From: an uncultured Collinsella sp.
Lineage (GTDB): Bacteria > Actinomycetota > Coriobacteriia > Coriobacteriales > Coriobacteriaceae
Assembly (NCBI GenBank): GCA_958433005.1
Contig: CAUAWV010000004.1
Span: forward strand, 1 to 64,000
Direction: 5' to 3'
Length of the DNA stretch: 64,000 nt
The translations under genes and the position numbers were made by a program. Shown piece after piece: positions 34,343-42,209 of the stretch (within the stretch, counting starts at the first letter, position 1; every line of letters starts with the position of its first letter). Below the pieces are notes generated by a model, which had not been told where the DNA came from, did no database searches, and worked only from the letters and a program-made list of their open reading frames with translations.

Positions 34343-34987
34343 GTGAGAACAAAGGCTATTATCGTTGCGCTTCTGGTGTGCCTTTCGGCACCTCAACTTG
34401 GATGTGCCAGCGTTGCAAAGCAAGGAAGCGGCTCTACGGAAAGGGCCGCCACAGCGGTAAAGAATAAAGACAAAAAGAAGCCAAGCGAAGAAAAGGCGAC
34501 GCAAACCTCTGGAACCAAGTCCGAGGAGAAGAAAGAATCCGACGACAAGGACCAGAAGTCCGATGACTCCAAGAAGGAGGATAACAAGTCTTCCGATTCC
34601 TCGAAGTCGGACAGCAAGGGCGATTCCTCCCAGTCCAAGCAGAATTCCGGCAATTCGCAGGGCTCTGGCAGCAACAATTCCTCTTCCAACGGCGGTAGCC
34701 AGAAGAAGTGGGTTGCCGAGCAGGGCCACTGGGAGACTGATTACAGCCAGGTCTGGGTGCCGAATGTGGTATATACGCGTCATGAACGTTACATTTGTAG
34801 TGCATGCGGTGCATCTTTCGATTCTATAGCCGCTTGGTCAGCTCATAGTGACGCAATGTGGGAACAAGGTCAAGACCATGGAGCATATATCAATGATTCG
34901 TATACTACCTCTGAGGACCAGGGACATTATGAACAGAAGGCTACGGGGCAGCATTGGGTCGTCGATGTTGCCGGTCACTGGGAATGA
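34343..34987 (+). CDS. Lipoprotein with Ser/Lys linker and Zn-finger-like domain
   Basis: A 214-residue predicted lipoprotein. Signal peptide RTKAIIVALLVCLSAPQLGC with lipobox QLGC; a strongly charged Lys/Ser/Asp linker follows (about 30-120). The C-terminal domain has repeated WV/GHWE motifs (KWVAEQGHWETDY near its start, WVVDVAGHWE at the end) and a C2H2-like segment (YICSACGASFDSIAAWSAH, then H further on). This domain type occurs in surface proteins of Gram-positive gut bacteria; its ligand is unknown. The GTG at 34343 has GGGGAG at 7 bp; an ATG at 34325 would put six residues before the signal. Confidence 0.78.
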   Translation: MRTKAIIVALLVCLSAPQLGCASVAKQGSGSTERAATAVKNKDKKKPSEEKATQTSGTKSEEKKESDDKDQKSDDSKKEDNKSSDSSKSDSKGDSSQSKQNSGNSQGSGSNNSSSNGGSQKKWVAEQGHWETDYSQVWVPNVVYTRHERYICSACGASFDSIAAWSAHSDAMWEQGQDHGAYINDSYTTSEDQGHYEQKATGQHWVVDVAGHWE

Positions 34988-35038
34988 TGGACATATGTTC
35001 CTCTCCTCTTCCGTTCGGTGAATTTTTATTTATTTGTG

Positions 35039-35063
35039 GGCGGCCGGTTCGGCCGCCTTTTTT
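35039..35063 (+). terminator. Intrinsic terminator after the lipoprotein gene
   Basis: A 7-bp GGCGGCC/GGCCGCC stem, 5-nt loop, T6. Confidence 0.85.
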
Positions 35064-35680
35064 AGACGCCCAATCTGGGAGCAAACGATAGGAAAGCAAT
35101 CAAACGAGAGGCCGTTCCAAAAGAATCCGGCGGTGCCGGATGCTTCGGGCAAAACCTTCCGCAAATCGGTAAGGTCTTCCATCAACTTGTTCCAGCCCTC
35201 GCCCGGAGTCCGCTGCGCGGTAATGCAAACACTCTGCATCCCTCGCATTCGCATTACCGCTCCGCTCTCGCTACAGCGAATCTCTAACACTCAGCATCCT
35301 TCGCGTTAAAAATTCGCTTCCGCTCACGGTCTTCGCTGACACTACGACACCGCGAAGCCTTTCGCTCGAAACGAGGCCTCTCATTTCGTGTCTACGCTGC
35401 GCTCCGCCCAATCGCCGTAGCAGGCGATTGCAAGATGACTGTGGGTGGTGTTTTTGTGGGTCCATCCGGACCCCAAAAACACCACGCCACAGACCTTGCT
35501 TATCGCCTGCTACGGCGATAAGGTTGTTGTGAAGTTGAAACTTCGCGATAAAGAATCGCGAAGTCGATTCTTCATTTTTGGAACGACGCCAGCCGTTCCT
35601 CATCAAAAGGAAAGCGAATCGCATAGCAGGTTTTGATCGGAGGCCTCTCCGATCGCTGATTCGTTTTCCGAGGAGGAATC
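35064..35680. other. Hairpin-rich non-coding region before mobC (oriT candidate)
   Basis: No supported gene in over 600 bp. Several inverted repeats are visible. ATCGCCGTAGCAGGCGAT (near 35411) recurs inverted near 35502. GTGGTGTTTTTG pairs with CAAAAACACCAC across 35443-35485. CTTCGCGAT pairs with ATCGCGAAG near 35541-35563. Position immediately upstream of the mobC-relaxase pair is where oriT normally lies. Confidence 0.45.
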
Positions 35681-36223
35681 ATGAGCAGGCTCCGCCCACA
35701 CACCGTCAAGGCGTCTCTTTCAAATGACGAGAAGAAAGCCATCACTGCAATCGCAAAGCGACATGAGATGAGCGAGGCGGAACTCATCCGCTTCGTTTTG
35801 TGCAATGCCGACGATCTCGATATCGATTTTGGTTTTTCGGAAATCGCTGACCAGAAATTCCGAACCGATGACATTCACGTCCGGGTCTCGCCGGAAGAAA
35901 AAAAGATAATTGAAAGCAATGCTGATTCCCTCGATATGACTGTCAGTGCGTATGCACGTCGCGTACTGCTCAAAGGGAATGTCGAGAAAATTGATGTCGA
36001 TCGGGCGTCGATCGACAAGATCTATCACGAGCTCTTGAAGGAAGGAACGAATCTCAATCAGCTGATGTATTTTGTGAACGCCCAGGGGCTTCCCGCGTAC
36101 AGCGAGAAAGCTGTTTTCCGCACACTCGAAAAGGTTTACCAAGTTGGGCGTAAGCTGGACCGTTTCATCGACGAGCTCGAGAAGCGATATTTCGTCGGCG
36201 GTGACCAAAATGACCGTCATTAA
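35681..36223 (+). CDS. mobC: MobC-like relaxosome accessory protein
   Basis: A 180-residue DNA-binding protein of the mobilization type. Two ribbon-helix-helix-like segments are visible (KASLSNDEKKAITAIAKRHE with SEAELIRFVL, and HVRVSPEEKKIIESNADSLD with TVSAYARRVL). The MobC signature region KEGTNLNQLMYFVN follows. It would bind oriT and assist the relaxase. Preceded by CCGAGGAGGAATC; its 3' end overlaps the relaxase start by 14 bp. Confidence 0.85.
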   Translation: MSRLRPHTVKASLSNDEKKAITAIAKRHEMSEAELIRFVLCNADDLDIDFGFSEIADQKFRTDDIHVRVSPEEKKIIESNADSLDMTVSAYARRVLLKGNVEKIDVDRASIDKIYHELLKEGTNLNQLMYFVNAQGLPAYSEKAVFRTLEKVYQVGRKLDRFIDELEKRYFVGGDQNDRH

Positions 36224-37409
36224 GCAGAAGAGCGTTTCGAGTGAACGGTATGCGAAGAACGTCCGTAAATACATCAACGGAAAACATGCGCTTGTGCGCG
36301 GTGGCTGGAACATCGAATACAGCGATCGCTGGTTTTCGAAAATGGATAGAACCAGAAAGGTTTTCCACCACGACAAGCCGTCGAGAGCCGGAGCCAAAAA
36401 CGTAATCCTGCTACACCAGATCCTCGCGTTCCTTCCGGAAGAATGCTCATGCAACGGAGGCAAGATGACCCCCGATTCATGTTTGGCCTACGCGGAGCAA
36501 TGGCTTGCGAGGCACTATCCGCATCAACAAGTGATTCTCGCGTTGCATGAGGAAAGCGATAAGGCGGGAAAACGGTTCGCGGTCCATATGGCAATCAACC
36601 GGACAAACCTTGATACCGGCAAGCGTTGCGACATCGGCGGTCGCAAGGGAAAGTACGAACGCGCCTCATGGGTCCGCGAACTCGATAAGGACTGGAATCT
36701 CGCCCAGCTCGAAAAGGGAAAGAAGAATTCGAAGATTCGAGATCGACAGCCGCGCGATATTGAAAAGGTGATTGTCGATCGGGGAGAGTACAGTTATAAA
36801 AACAATCTGCGCGAGCTGATCCATATTGCGATCAACGACTACCACCCGAAGAATATGGAGCAGTTCAAAAAATTACTTGCCTCATGGGGCGTAGACATTT
36901 TCATCAAGAACAACCGAGTCTATGCGACGGATCTCGATATCAAGGAGGCCGGCAACCCGAAGTGCACTTTCAACCTGACCCGTCTTGACGGGCGGTTCGC
37001 GATCAAGCAGCTCGAGGCGGCCTTCAAAAATAACGTGCTGGAAGCAGAGCGAGCCCTTCCATACGAGAAGCGCTGTGAGATTTACATCCAACGGCTTAAG
37101 AAGGCGTATTCGGCGTGGGTCGAGCAGGCGAAGGCGAGCAAGGGCGTCGCCTACAACTCGTTCCCGAAGTTCATCGCACCGAAGTGTGATGACGATCTGC
37201 TCGAAGATCCGGCGGTTCGCGATGAGCTTCTTGCGCGTCGCGGTTACGCAAGGGAGATTCGCAACCGCTACGCCGGCGCCGTTCCCGATGCCGGTGACGA
37301 CCGCGTTCGCGCCGCGGGCCAGGCGCACGGCGGCGGCGCTGTGTCGAGGCAGCTGGACGACCGCGTCGTCGACCGCGCTGACTACTCGCGCGGAGACACG
37401 CCTCGCTAG
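36210..37409 (+). CDS. Relaxase/mobilization nuclease (MobA/VirD2-like)
   Basis: A 399-residue DNA strand transferase for conjugative mobilization. It would nick at oriT through an N-terminal tyrosine (Y14 or Y21 in SERYAKNVRKYI) and stay attached to the DNA. The motif III region is QVILALHEESDKAGKR then FAVHMAINRTN; only one His of the usual HxH pair is evident, so the metal site may differ. The C-terminus is Arg/Asp/Gly-rich and disordered. ATG at 36210 lies inside the end of mobC (translational coupling). Confidence 0.82.
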   Translation: MTVIKQKSVSSERYAKNVRKYINGKHALVRGGWNIEYSDRWFSKMDRTRKVFHHDKPSRAGAKNVILLHQILAFLPEECSCNGGKMTPDSCLAYAEQWLARHYPHQQVILALHEESDKAGKRFAVHMAINRTNLDTGKRCDIGGRKGKYERASWVRELDKDWNLAQLEKGKKNSKIRDRQPRDIEKVIVDRGEYSYKNNLRELIHIAINDYHPKNMEQFKKLLASWGVDIFIKNNRVYATDLDIKEAGNPKCTFNLTRLDGRFAIKQLEAAFKNNVLEAERALPYEKRCEIYIQRLKKAYSAWVEQAKASKGVAYNSFPKFIAPKCDDDLLEDPAVRDELLARRGYAREIRNRYAGAVPDAGDDRVRAAGQAHGGGAVSRQLDDRVVDRADYSRGDTPR

Positions 37410-37596
37410 TTTTGGAAAGCCTATCGTCGGTGCCCTAGCGCGCTGCCATCCAGTGCCGATTCTTTCATGCTCGCAATTCGGCGAGGGTGAGGAGTATGAA
37501 TTGATCGGCGGGAGTCAGCCGCTCTGATAGAATCGTCCTTGCTGTCGGCAGCACTCGTGCCGGGCAGAGCCCTCCATTTGATGGGAGGTGATGCCC

Positions 37597-37722
37597 ATGA
37601 CCGATTTCACCGAGCTCGTGAAGCTCCTGACCGCTATGGTCTCGCTCCTCACGGCCCTTGTCGGCCTTTCCAAGGCACTCAAGCAGGGTTCGAAGCCCAA
37701 AAAGAAAGGCCACCGTCGCTAA
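37597..37722 (+). CDS. 41-residue hydrophobic peptide with basic tail (toxin- or bacteriocin-like)
   Basis: MTDFTELVKLLTAMVSLL opens an amphipathic/transmembrane helix of about 25 residues (ending LVGLSKAL), followed by KQGSKPKKKGHRR. GGGAGGTG at 8-bp spacing is one of the best ribosome sites in the element. Size and layout match type I toxins, holin-like toxins or leaderless bacteriocins; which one cannot be told. The mRNA regions 37561-37571 and 37750-37760 are complementary (GGGCAGAGCC/GGCTCTGCCC), framing the gene. No partner protein is adjacent; a regulatory RNA is possible. Confidence 0.6.
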   Translation: MTDFTELVKLLTAMVSLLTALVGLSKALKQGSKPKKKGHRR

Positions 37723-38021
37723 GACGATGACCCAACTTCATTAAGCAACGGCTCTGCCCAGCTCTCTACAACTTGGGCTGCCGTCGGCACCATTTTACCC
37801 TCCTGACGAGGAATTCGTCCATATTTCAAAAATCAAATCCTGTTCGCGCGTGGGCCTTGATTATCGACCGTTCGCGCGTGGGCGCGTGGGCGTAAACTTT
37901 TAGTTGGGCAAATCCGGCAGATTGGAGCTTGAAACATGAGGGATATGCACCTCATGTCGCTCATAAAACGTCTCCTGACCTCGAAGGAGAACGTTTTTTA
38001 GCGATAAAAGGAGACATAAAT
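37723..38021. other. Intergenic region with short direct repeats
   Basis: Contains the 3' arm of the complementary pair (37750-37760), a small hairpin TGCCG/CGGCA near 37780, and GTTCGCGCGTGGGC repeated at about 37841 and 37868. No other gene is seen. Confidence 0.4.
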
Positions 38022-38661
38022 ATGATCTGGTTTACCAGCGACACCCACTTCGGGCATGAGAACGTGCTGAAGTTCACCGACCGCCCGTGGGAGACGATTT
38101 GGCAGATGAACGACGCCATCGTCGACAACATCAACGGCAAGGTTGCCGTGGACGACGAGCTCTACATCCTGGGGGGATTTCTCATTCAAGATGACCGCCC
38201 AGGACGCCTACGGGCTGCGCAAGCGGATCGCCTGCAGGCGCATCCACCTCGTCCCGGGAAACCACGACAAGGACTGGACCCAGCCGGCGGTCGCGGGCGC
38301 CTTCACCGTGGAGCCGCCGATCTGCGTGCTCAAGATCGACGGGCAGAAGATCGTCCTGAGCCATTACCCCATGGCCGACTGGCAGGGCATGAGCCATGGA
38401 TCGTGGCACCTCCACGGGCACATCCACAGCAGCGGCGGCGCGTACAACGAGTTCAACCGCAAGCAGGGCCTTCTGCGCTACGACGTCGGTTGCGATGCCA
38501 ACGGGCACTCCCCGGTGAGCCTCGATGAGCTGAGGGAATGGTTCGCCGGTGTCGACGAGCCGTGCGGCCGGGTGAAATGGCCCTGGTGGGTCAACGAGAC
38601 CGGCGACAGGCAGGTCGAGCGCGAGCTGGCGGCGTACAAGAGGGAAGAGGCGATCCGATGA
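38022..38661 (+). pseudogene. Metallophosphoesterase, frameshifted in a G6 run
   Basis: A calcineurin-like phosphoesterase of the YfcE/COG4186 type, about 212 residues if read through. Frame 1 (ATG at 38022 after AAAAGGAG) gives MIWFTSDTHFGHENVL... ELYILG. The remainder, from DFSFKMTAQDAYG through VPGNHDKDW, LSHYPMADW and HLHGHIHSSGG, continues in the next frame to the stop at 38661. Removing one G from 38171-38176 restores ILGDFSF, the expected metal-binding GD motif. It may be a sequencing error, a true lesion or a slippage-switched gene. The stop overlaps the next start (ATGA). Confidence 0.85.
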
Positions 38662-39383
38662 CGGTCTATGTGACGGGCGACATCCACGGTGGGCTCGACA
38701 TGCAAAAGCTCCGCGACTGGGAGCTTGGCGACAGTCTTACCAGCGACGACTATCTCATCGTTGCCGGTGACTTTGGCTTTCCGTGGGGCTTTTCTGCCGA
38801 GGAATGCGCCGACATCGCCTGGCTGGAATCGCGCCCCTACACGGTACTGTTCGTCGACGGCAACCACGAGCGCTTCGATCACTGGGAGGAGCGCCCCATG
38901 GAGCCGTGGCATGGCGGGCTGACGCAGCGCCTGTCGGACACCTCGCCCATTCGGCGCCTGACGCGCGGCGAGGTCTTCGAGCTCGACGGCTCGACAATCT
39001 TCACCATGGGCGGTGCCACGAGCGTGGACAGGGAATACCGCGTGCCGTATTCCAGCTGGTGGCCTCAGGAGCTCCCGGATGAGCGCGAATTCGATGCCGC
39101 GCGGGCAAAGCTCGACGAGGTCGGCTGGAAGGTCGACTGCGTCATCACCCATACCTGCGCCACGCGCATGCTCTCGCCGACGCTCTACCCGGACCCAGGC
39201 TGGGAACGCCCCGATGTGGACCGGCTGACCGGATTCCTCGACGAGCTCGAGGACCGCCTGGACTACAAGCGCTGGTATTACGGCCATTTTCACCGAGACG
39301 GCAATCCGGACGAACGGCACACGGTGCTGTATGACCGGATCGTGAGGCTCGGGGACAAACTCCTGCCGTGGGGTGCGTACTGA
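38658..39383 (+). CDS. Metallophosphoesterase (calcineurin-like), second of three
   Basis: A 241-residue phosphoesterase. Metal-site motifs are in order: TGDIHGG (8-13), VAGDFGF, VDGNHERFDHW, VITHTCATRM and YYGHFHRD. It is clearly paralogous to the next gene (both begin MTVYVTGD and share WWPxE and GWKVD/GWRVD segments) and more distant from the preceding frameshifted gene. Start ATG overlaps the previous stop, and its own stop overlaps the next ATG, so the three are translated as a coupled set. Substrate unknown. Confidence 0.9.
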   Translation: MTVYVTGDIHGGLDMQKLRDWELGDSLTSDDYLIVAGDFGFPWGFSAEECADIAWLESRPYTVLFVDGNHERFDHWEERPMEPWHGGLTQRLSDTSPIRRLTRGEVFELDGSTIFTMGGATSVDREYRVPYSSWWPQELPDEREFDAARAKLDEVGWKVDCVITHTCATRMLSPTLYPDPGWERPDVDRLTGFLDELEDRLDYKRWYYGHFHRDGNPDERHTVLYDRIVRLGDKLLPWGAY

Positions 39384-40120
39384 TGACGGTCTATGTGACA
39401 GGCGACGTGCACGGCAGGGCCGAGTACGGGTCCAGCCGGTTTGCATTCAAAAATTGGCCGCTGGGCCGGACCCTGACGCGCGATGACGCGGTGATCGTGG
39501 CCGGCGACTTCGGCTTTGTCTGGGACGGCTCGAATGCTGAGAGGTATTGGCTCGACTGGTTCGAGTCGAAGCCCTGGACCACGTGTTTCGTAGACGGCAA
39601 CCATGAGAACCACCACGCCCTGGCCGGGCTGCCGGTGCGGGAGTGGAACGGCGGGCTCGTCCATGAGGCACGACCGCACGTGCTGCACCTGATGCGCGGA
39701 GAGGTGTTCGATATCGACGGGCTCACAGTCCTTGCCATGGGCGGCGCCGCGAGCAACGACAGGCAGTATCGCAAGGAGGGGAGGAGCTGGTGGCCCGAGG
39801 AGATGCCGAGTGAGGAGGAGACGGAACACTGCCGTTCCTCGCTCGACCGCGTGGGCTGGAGGGTCGACTACGTTGTGACTCACGAGGCTCCGGCTGCCCT
39901 TGCTGAGGGGCTGTGTCGCGAACGCGGACGTGAGTACCGCGGGGATCCGCTGCAAACCTTCCTGGGTGAGCTCGACGGACGGCTCGGCTACCGCGTCTGG
40001 TTCTTCGGTCACTACCATCGCGATAAATGGTGCGACACCAGGCATCGCCTTATCTACCGAGACATCGTGCCGATCGAAGATGCTGCGCCCGGTTCTAGAG
40101 ACCTCCTAGAAGCGCTCTAG
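39383..40120 (+). CDS. Metallophosphoesterase (calcineurin-like), third of three
   Basis: A 245-residue paralogue of the gene at 38658, with TGDVHGR, VAGDFGFVWDG, VDGNHENHHAL, VVTHEAPAALAEG and FFGHYHRDK. All metal ligands seem present. TGATG overlap with the preceding stop. The product lacks a signal peptide and should be cytosolic. A short palindromic TCTAGA-rich stretch (about 40094-40135) follows the stop and may end the transcript. Tandem duplication of this enzyme inside a mobilizable element suggests related substrates. Confidence 0.9.
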   Translation: MTVYVTGDVHGRAEYGSSRFAFKNWPLGRTLTRDDAVIVAGDFGFVWDGSNAERYWLDWFESKPWTTCFVDGNHENHHALAGLPVREWNGGLVHEARPHVLHLMRGEVFDIDGLTVLAMGGAASNDRQYRKEGRSWWPEEMPSEEETEHCRSSLDRVGWRVDYVVTHEAPAALAEGLCRERGREYRGDPLQTFLGELDGRLGYRVWFFGHYHRDKWCDTRHRLIYRDIVPIEDAAPGSRDLLEAL

Positions 40121-40162
40121 AAGGTTTCTAGAAATCAGTTACCTGACAGGAAGGGCGCGGGA

Positions 40163-40741
40163 CTACTCGCCCCTCATCTTGGTCATGACCTCGACCTTGG
40201 CCTCGGCCACGGCCGCCCGCCGCTCGGAGGCGGCGAGGCGGTCCTTGAGGGCGGCGACCTCGGCCATCAGGTCGCGCTGGGCCAGTAGCGCATCGCTCAG
40301 CTCGGCCTGGGCTTTCAGCGCGGCATCACGCTCGCCGCGCAGTCGCTCGATCTCATCGGCCATGGCCACGGCCTCGGCGTGGAGCTGGGCGACCTGCCTG
40401 CCGAGCCCCTTAGCACGGGAAAGGTGCCTGACGCCCGCGGCGTGGAGCTCGTCGTTCTCGAGTTCGAGACTCGCGGTATCGAGTTCGAACTTCTCCTCTA
40501 TAAAGGCAATCCGCTCATTGCAGTCGGCCTCAATTTTTTCATTCCGATCCGTCGCCTCGGCGAGCTTGCGGTTGAATTTGTCGAGCTGGGCCCTGAGCAG
40601 CGCGTTCTCGGTCTTGAGATCGGCGGTCTCGCGCAGCAGCTTCTCTCGCCAAGCCTTTTCAATCTGCTCGGCGGCCTCATCGAGGACGTCCTTCACGCCG
40701 GGCGTCTCGCTGATTTTTCTGTCGTTCGGGTTGTCTGTCAT
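40163..40741 (-). CDS. Coiled-coil protein
   Basis: A 192-residue protein starting MTDNPNDRKISETPG, then nearly continuous heptads from about residue 20 to 190 (EKLLRETADLKTENALLRAQ, ELSDALLAQRDLMAEVAALK). Rich in Glu, Ala, Arg and Lys; no membrane segment or HTH. Convergent with the phosphoesterase genes. The role is unknown: a scaffold or a plasmid-type stability protein are possible. Start ATG at 40741; the ribosome site is weak. Confidence 0.72.
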   Translation of the reverse strand: MTDNPNDRKISETPGVKDVLDEAAEQIEKAWREKLLRETADLKTENALLRAQLDKFNRKLAEATDRNEKIEADCNERIAFIEEKFELDTASLELENDELHAAGVRHLSRAKGLGRQVAQLHAEAVAMADEIERLRGERDAALKAQAELSDALLAQRDLMAEVAALKDRLAASERRAAVAEAKVEVMTKMRGE

Positions 40742-41349
40742 CGTGCGGCACTCCAATCAACAATGGGCATGGCTCCGCCATGCCGTACGGCTGGGAACAA
40801 ATACGCGGCCGCTGTTGAGTTGTGTTTGTCCTGCGCTTGGTGAGTTCTAAAAGCGTCTCAAGTCATACGTTCACGCAGGTTTTCGATTGGAGAAATACCG
40901 CACGTTCTCATGGTATCACGTGCCTTAAAGAACATGAATGGGCGGTCATATCGATTCGTTGAAAATGGCACCTACGACGTGCTGGTGGCGGGAGAGTGAT
41001 GGCGTTAAAGATGTCGAGAATGATTATGGGAGTATTATAGATGCAGGTATGAGAAAGGGTCGAATCGAAGTGTCTGGCCGGACGCCAATTGTCCGGGAAC
41101 TGTTTCGGTTCGACCCTGCTTCATTTTACATCCGCGGCATGTTTTTGTAGACGCCTGGCGATTACCGACCTTCACGACCTCGATGACGGTTTCCCCGTCC
41201 TCGATTCTTGCCAGATTGCGGTAGACATGCTGCGTGAATGGTCGGATATCATTTGAGCCAGAATCCTCTTCTATTGAAGCGGATTCTGGCTCAGTGGTTT
41301 TTAACTCGGTTGTTTGACAGAAGCCCACGTCGATAGTCGGGCTGTGGAC
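40742..41349. other. Intergenic region, no convincing gene
   Basis: About 600 bp. Short open frames occur on both strands (40938-41150 plus; 41035-41328 minus, 97 codons) but lack ribosome sites and family features. A 13-bp hairpin lies at 41254-41293. Confidence 0.4.
41254..41293. terminator. Hairpin (possible terminator)
   Basis: TGAGCCAGAATCC (41254-41266) pairs with 41281-41293; followed by GTGGTTTTT on the plus strand. It lies downstream of the minus-strand winged-helix gene. Confidence 0.45.
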
Positions 41350-41736
41350 TTAAGATTTCGGGGGCTCCCAAGCGTTTTCGATCGCGGCGCGGTAGATTGC
41401 AGCGTAATTAAGCATCCAGCTGCCATCACCAGTTTTTTGAATATACCCCTTATCCTTTAGAGAAGTATAGGCTCGGGATATCGTGTTCTTGCTCAAGTGG
41501 TAGTGATCCTCAATCCATTTGCTTCTAGCGCAAAAGCCCATGGGCCGTTTGTTTTTGGAAGGTTTTCCAAACTTCCATACGAGGCCGAGGATGAGACGCT
41601 CGGCAGCGACGGTGGTGACGCAGCACGCCCACTCGGGCACTGAAATAAAAATAGCTTTATCCATTTTCTCTATAATCTTTCGTTGCTCGGTAACATCATC
41701 GTTGAATATGTCGGAAATTGACGGTAGCTCGCTCAT
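41350..41736 (-). CDS. Winged-helix protein of the element
   Basis: A 128-residue protein with a winged HTH in the C-terminal half (ARSKWIEDHYHLSKNTISRAY, then TSLKDKGYIQKTGDGSWMLN). The N-terminal half includes an aromatic/Cys segment (FISVPEWACCVTTVAAERLI). It resembles short replication-initiator or GntR-like wHTH proteins of mobile elements but is not assigned to a family. 9 bp downstream of the excisionase-like gene, so probably co-transcribed. It could act on the iteron-like repeats at 30196-30361 (speculation). Confidence 0.68.
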   Translation of the reverse strand: MSELPSISDIFNDDVTEQRKIIEKMDKAIFISVPEWACCVTTVAAERLILGLVWKFGKPSKNKRPMGFCARSKWIEDHYHLSKNTISRAYTSLKDKGYIQKTGDGSWMLNYAAIYRAAIENAWEPPKS

Positions 41737-41745
41737 GTTTACCGC

Positions 41746-41991
41746 CTAGTCAAGGTGGGCGGTACGACCTTCAAGCTGCTTGAAAAGTTCGTAGAACGAG
41801 CTTTCAAACATGTAATTCGAGCGATGGATTTGGATGAGCTTGCCGGACTCGCGCATGAATTTGCGTGCGGTGTTTTCGCTCCAGCCAGTGAGTTCGCGGA
41901 TATCGTTAACGCGGAGCAACCGATCGCACTGAGCGGCACCAGTGGGGAAAGTCGGTGTGGACGCCTGAGTGCTAATCTTTGGAGTAGCCAT
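41746..41991 (-). CDS. Excisionase-like HTH protein
   Basis: An 81-residue protein with a MerR/HTH_17-type helix-turn-helix (LLRVNDIRELTGWSENTARK, residues 25-44) and a short wing ending FYELFKQLEGR. Size and position next to the integrase fit a recombination directionality factor (Xis). Start ATG at 41991 follows AAAGGATAG. Confidence 0.75.
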   Translation of the reverse strand: MATPKISTQASTPTFPTGAAQCDRLLRVNDIRELTGWSENTARKFMRESGKLIQIHRSNYMFESSFYELFKQLEGRTAHLD

Positions 41992-42209
41992 GATGAGCTA
42001 TCCTTTCAATGAGGGCCCTCCCTGTGCTTGTAAGACTTACCAGGTTCATAAGCACTTGGGGGGCCGGTTTCTATGACTACATGCGTAGCCATCTGACAGC
42101 TTTAGCATGTATTAAAACTCATTAGTTGTCAATCAAATATAGCATCTACCTGCGGAAACGGTATTATAGTACCGTAATATTATGAATAAAACGATGAATG
42201 AAAAACATG

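Noticed and set aside
37465..37713. 82-codon minus-strand frame opposite the 41-residue peptide
   Set aside because: Lacks a ribosome site; the plus-strand peptide has strong start signals and a plausible amphipathic helix.
41035..41328. 97-codon minus-strand open frame in the element
   Set aside because: No ribosome site and no recognisable domain; it overlaps a hairpin and an alternative plus-strand frame of equal quality.
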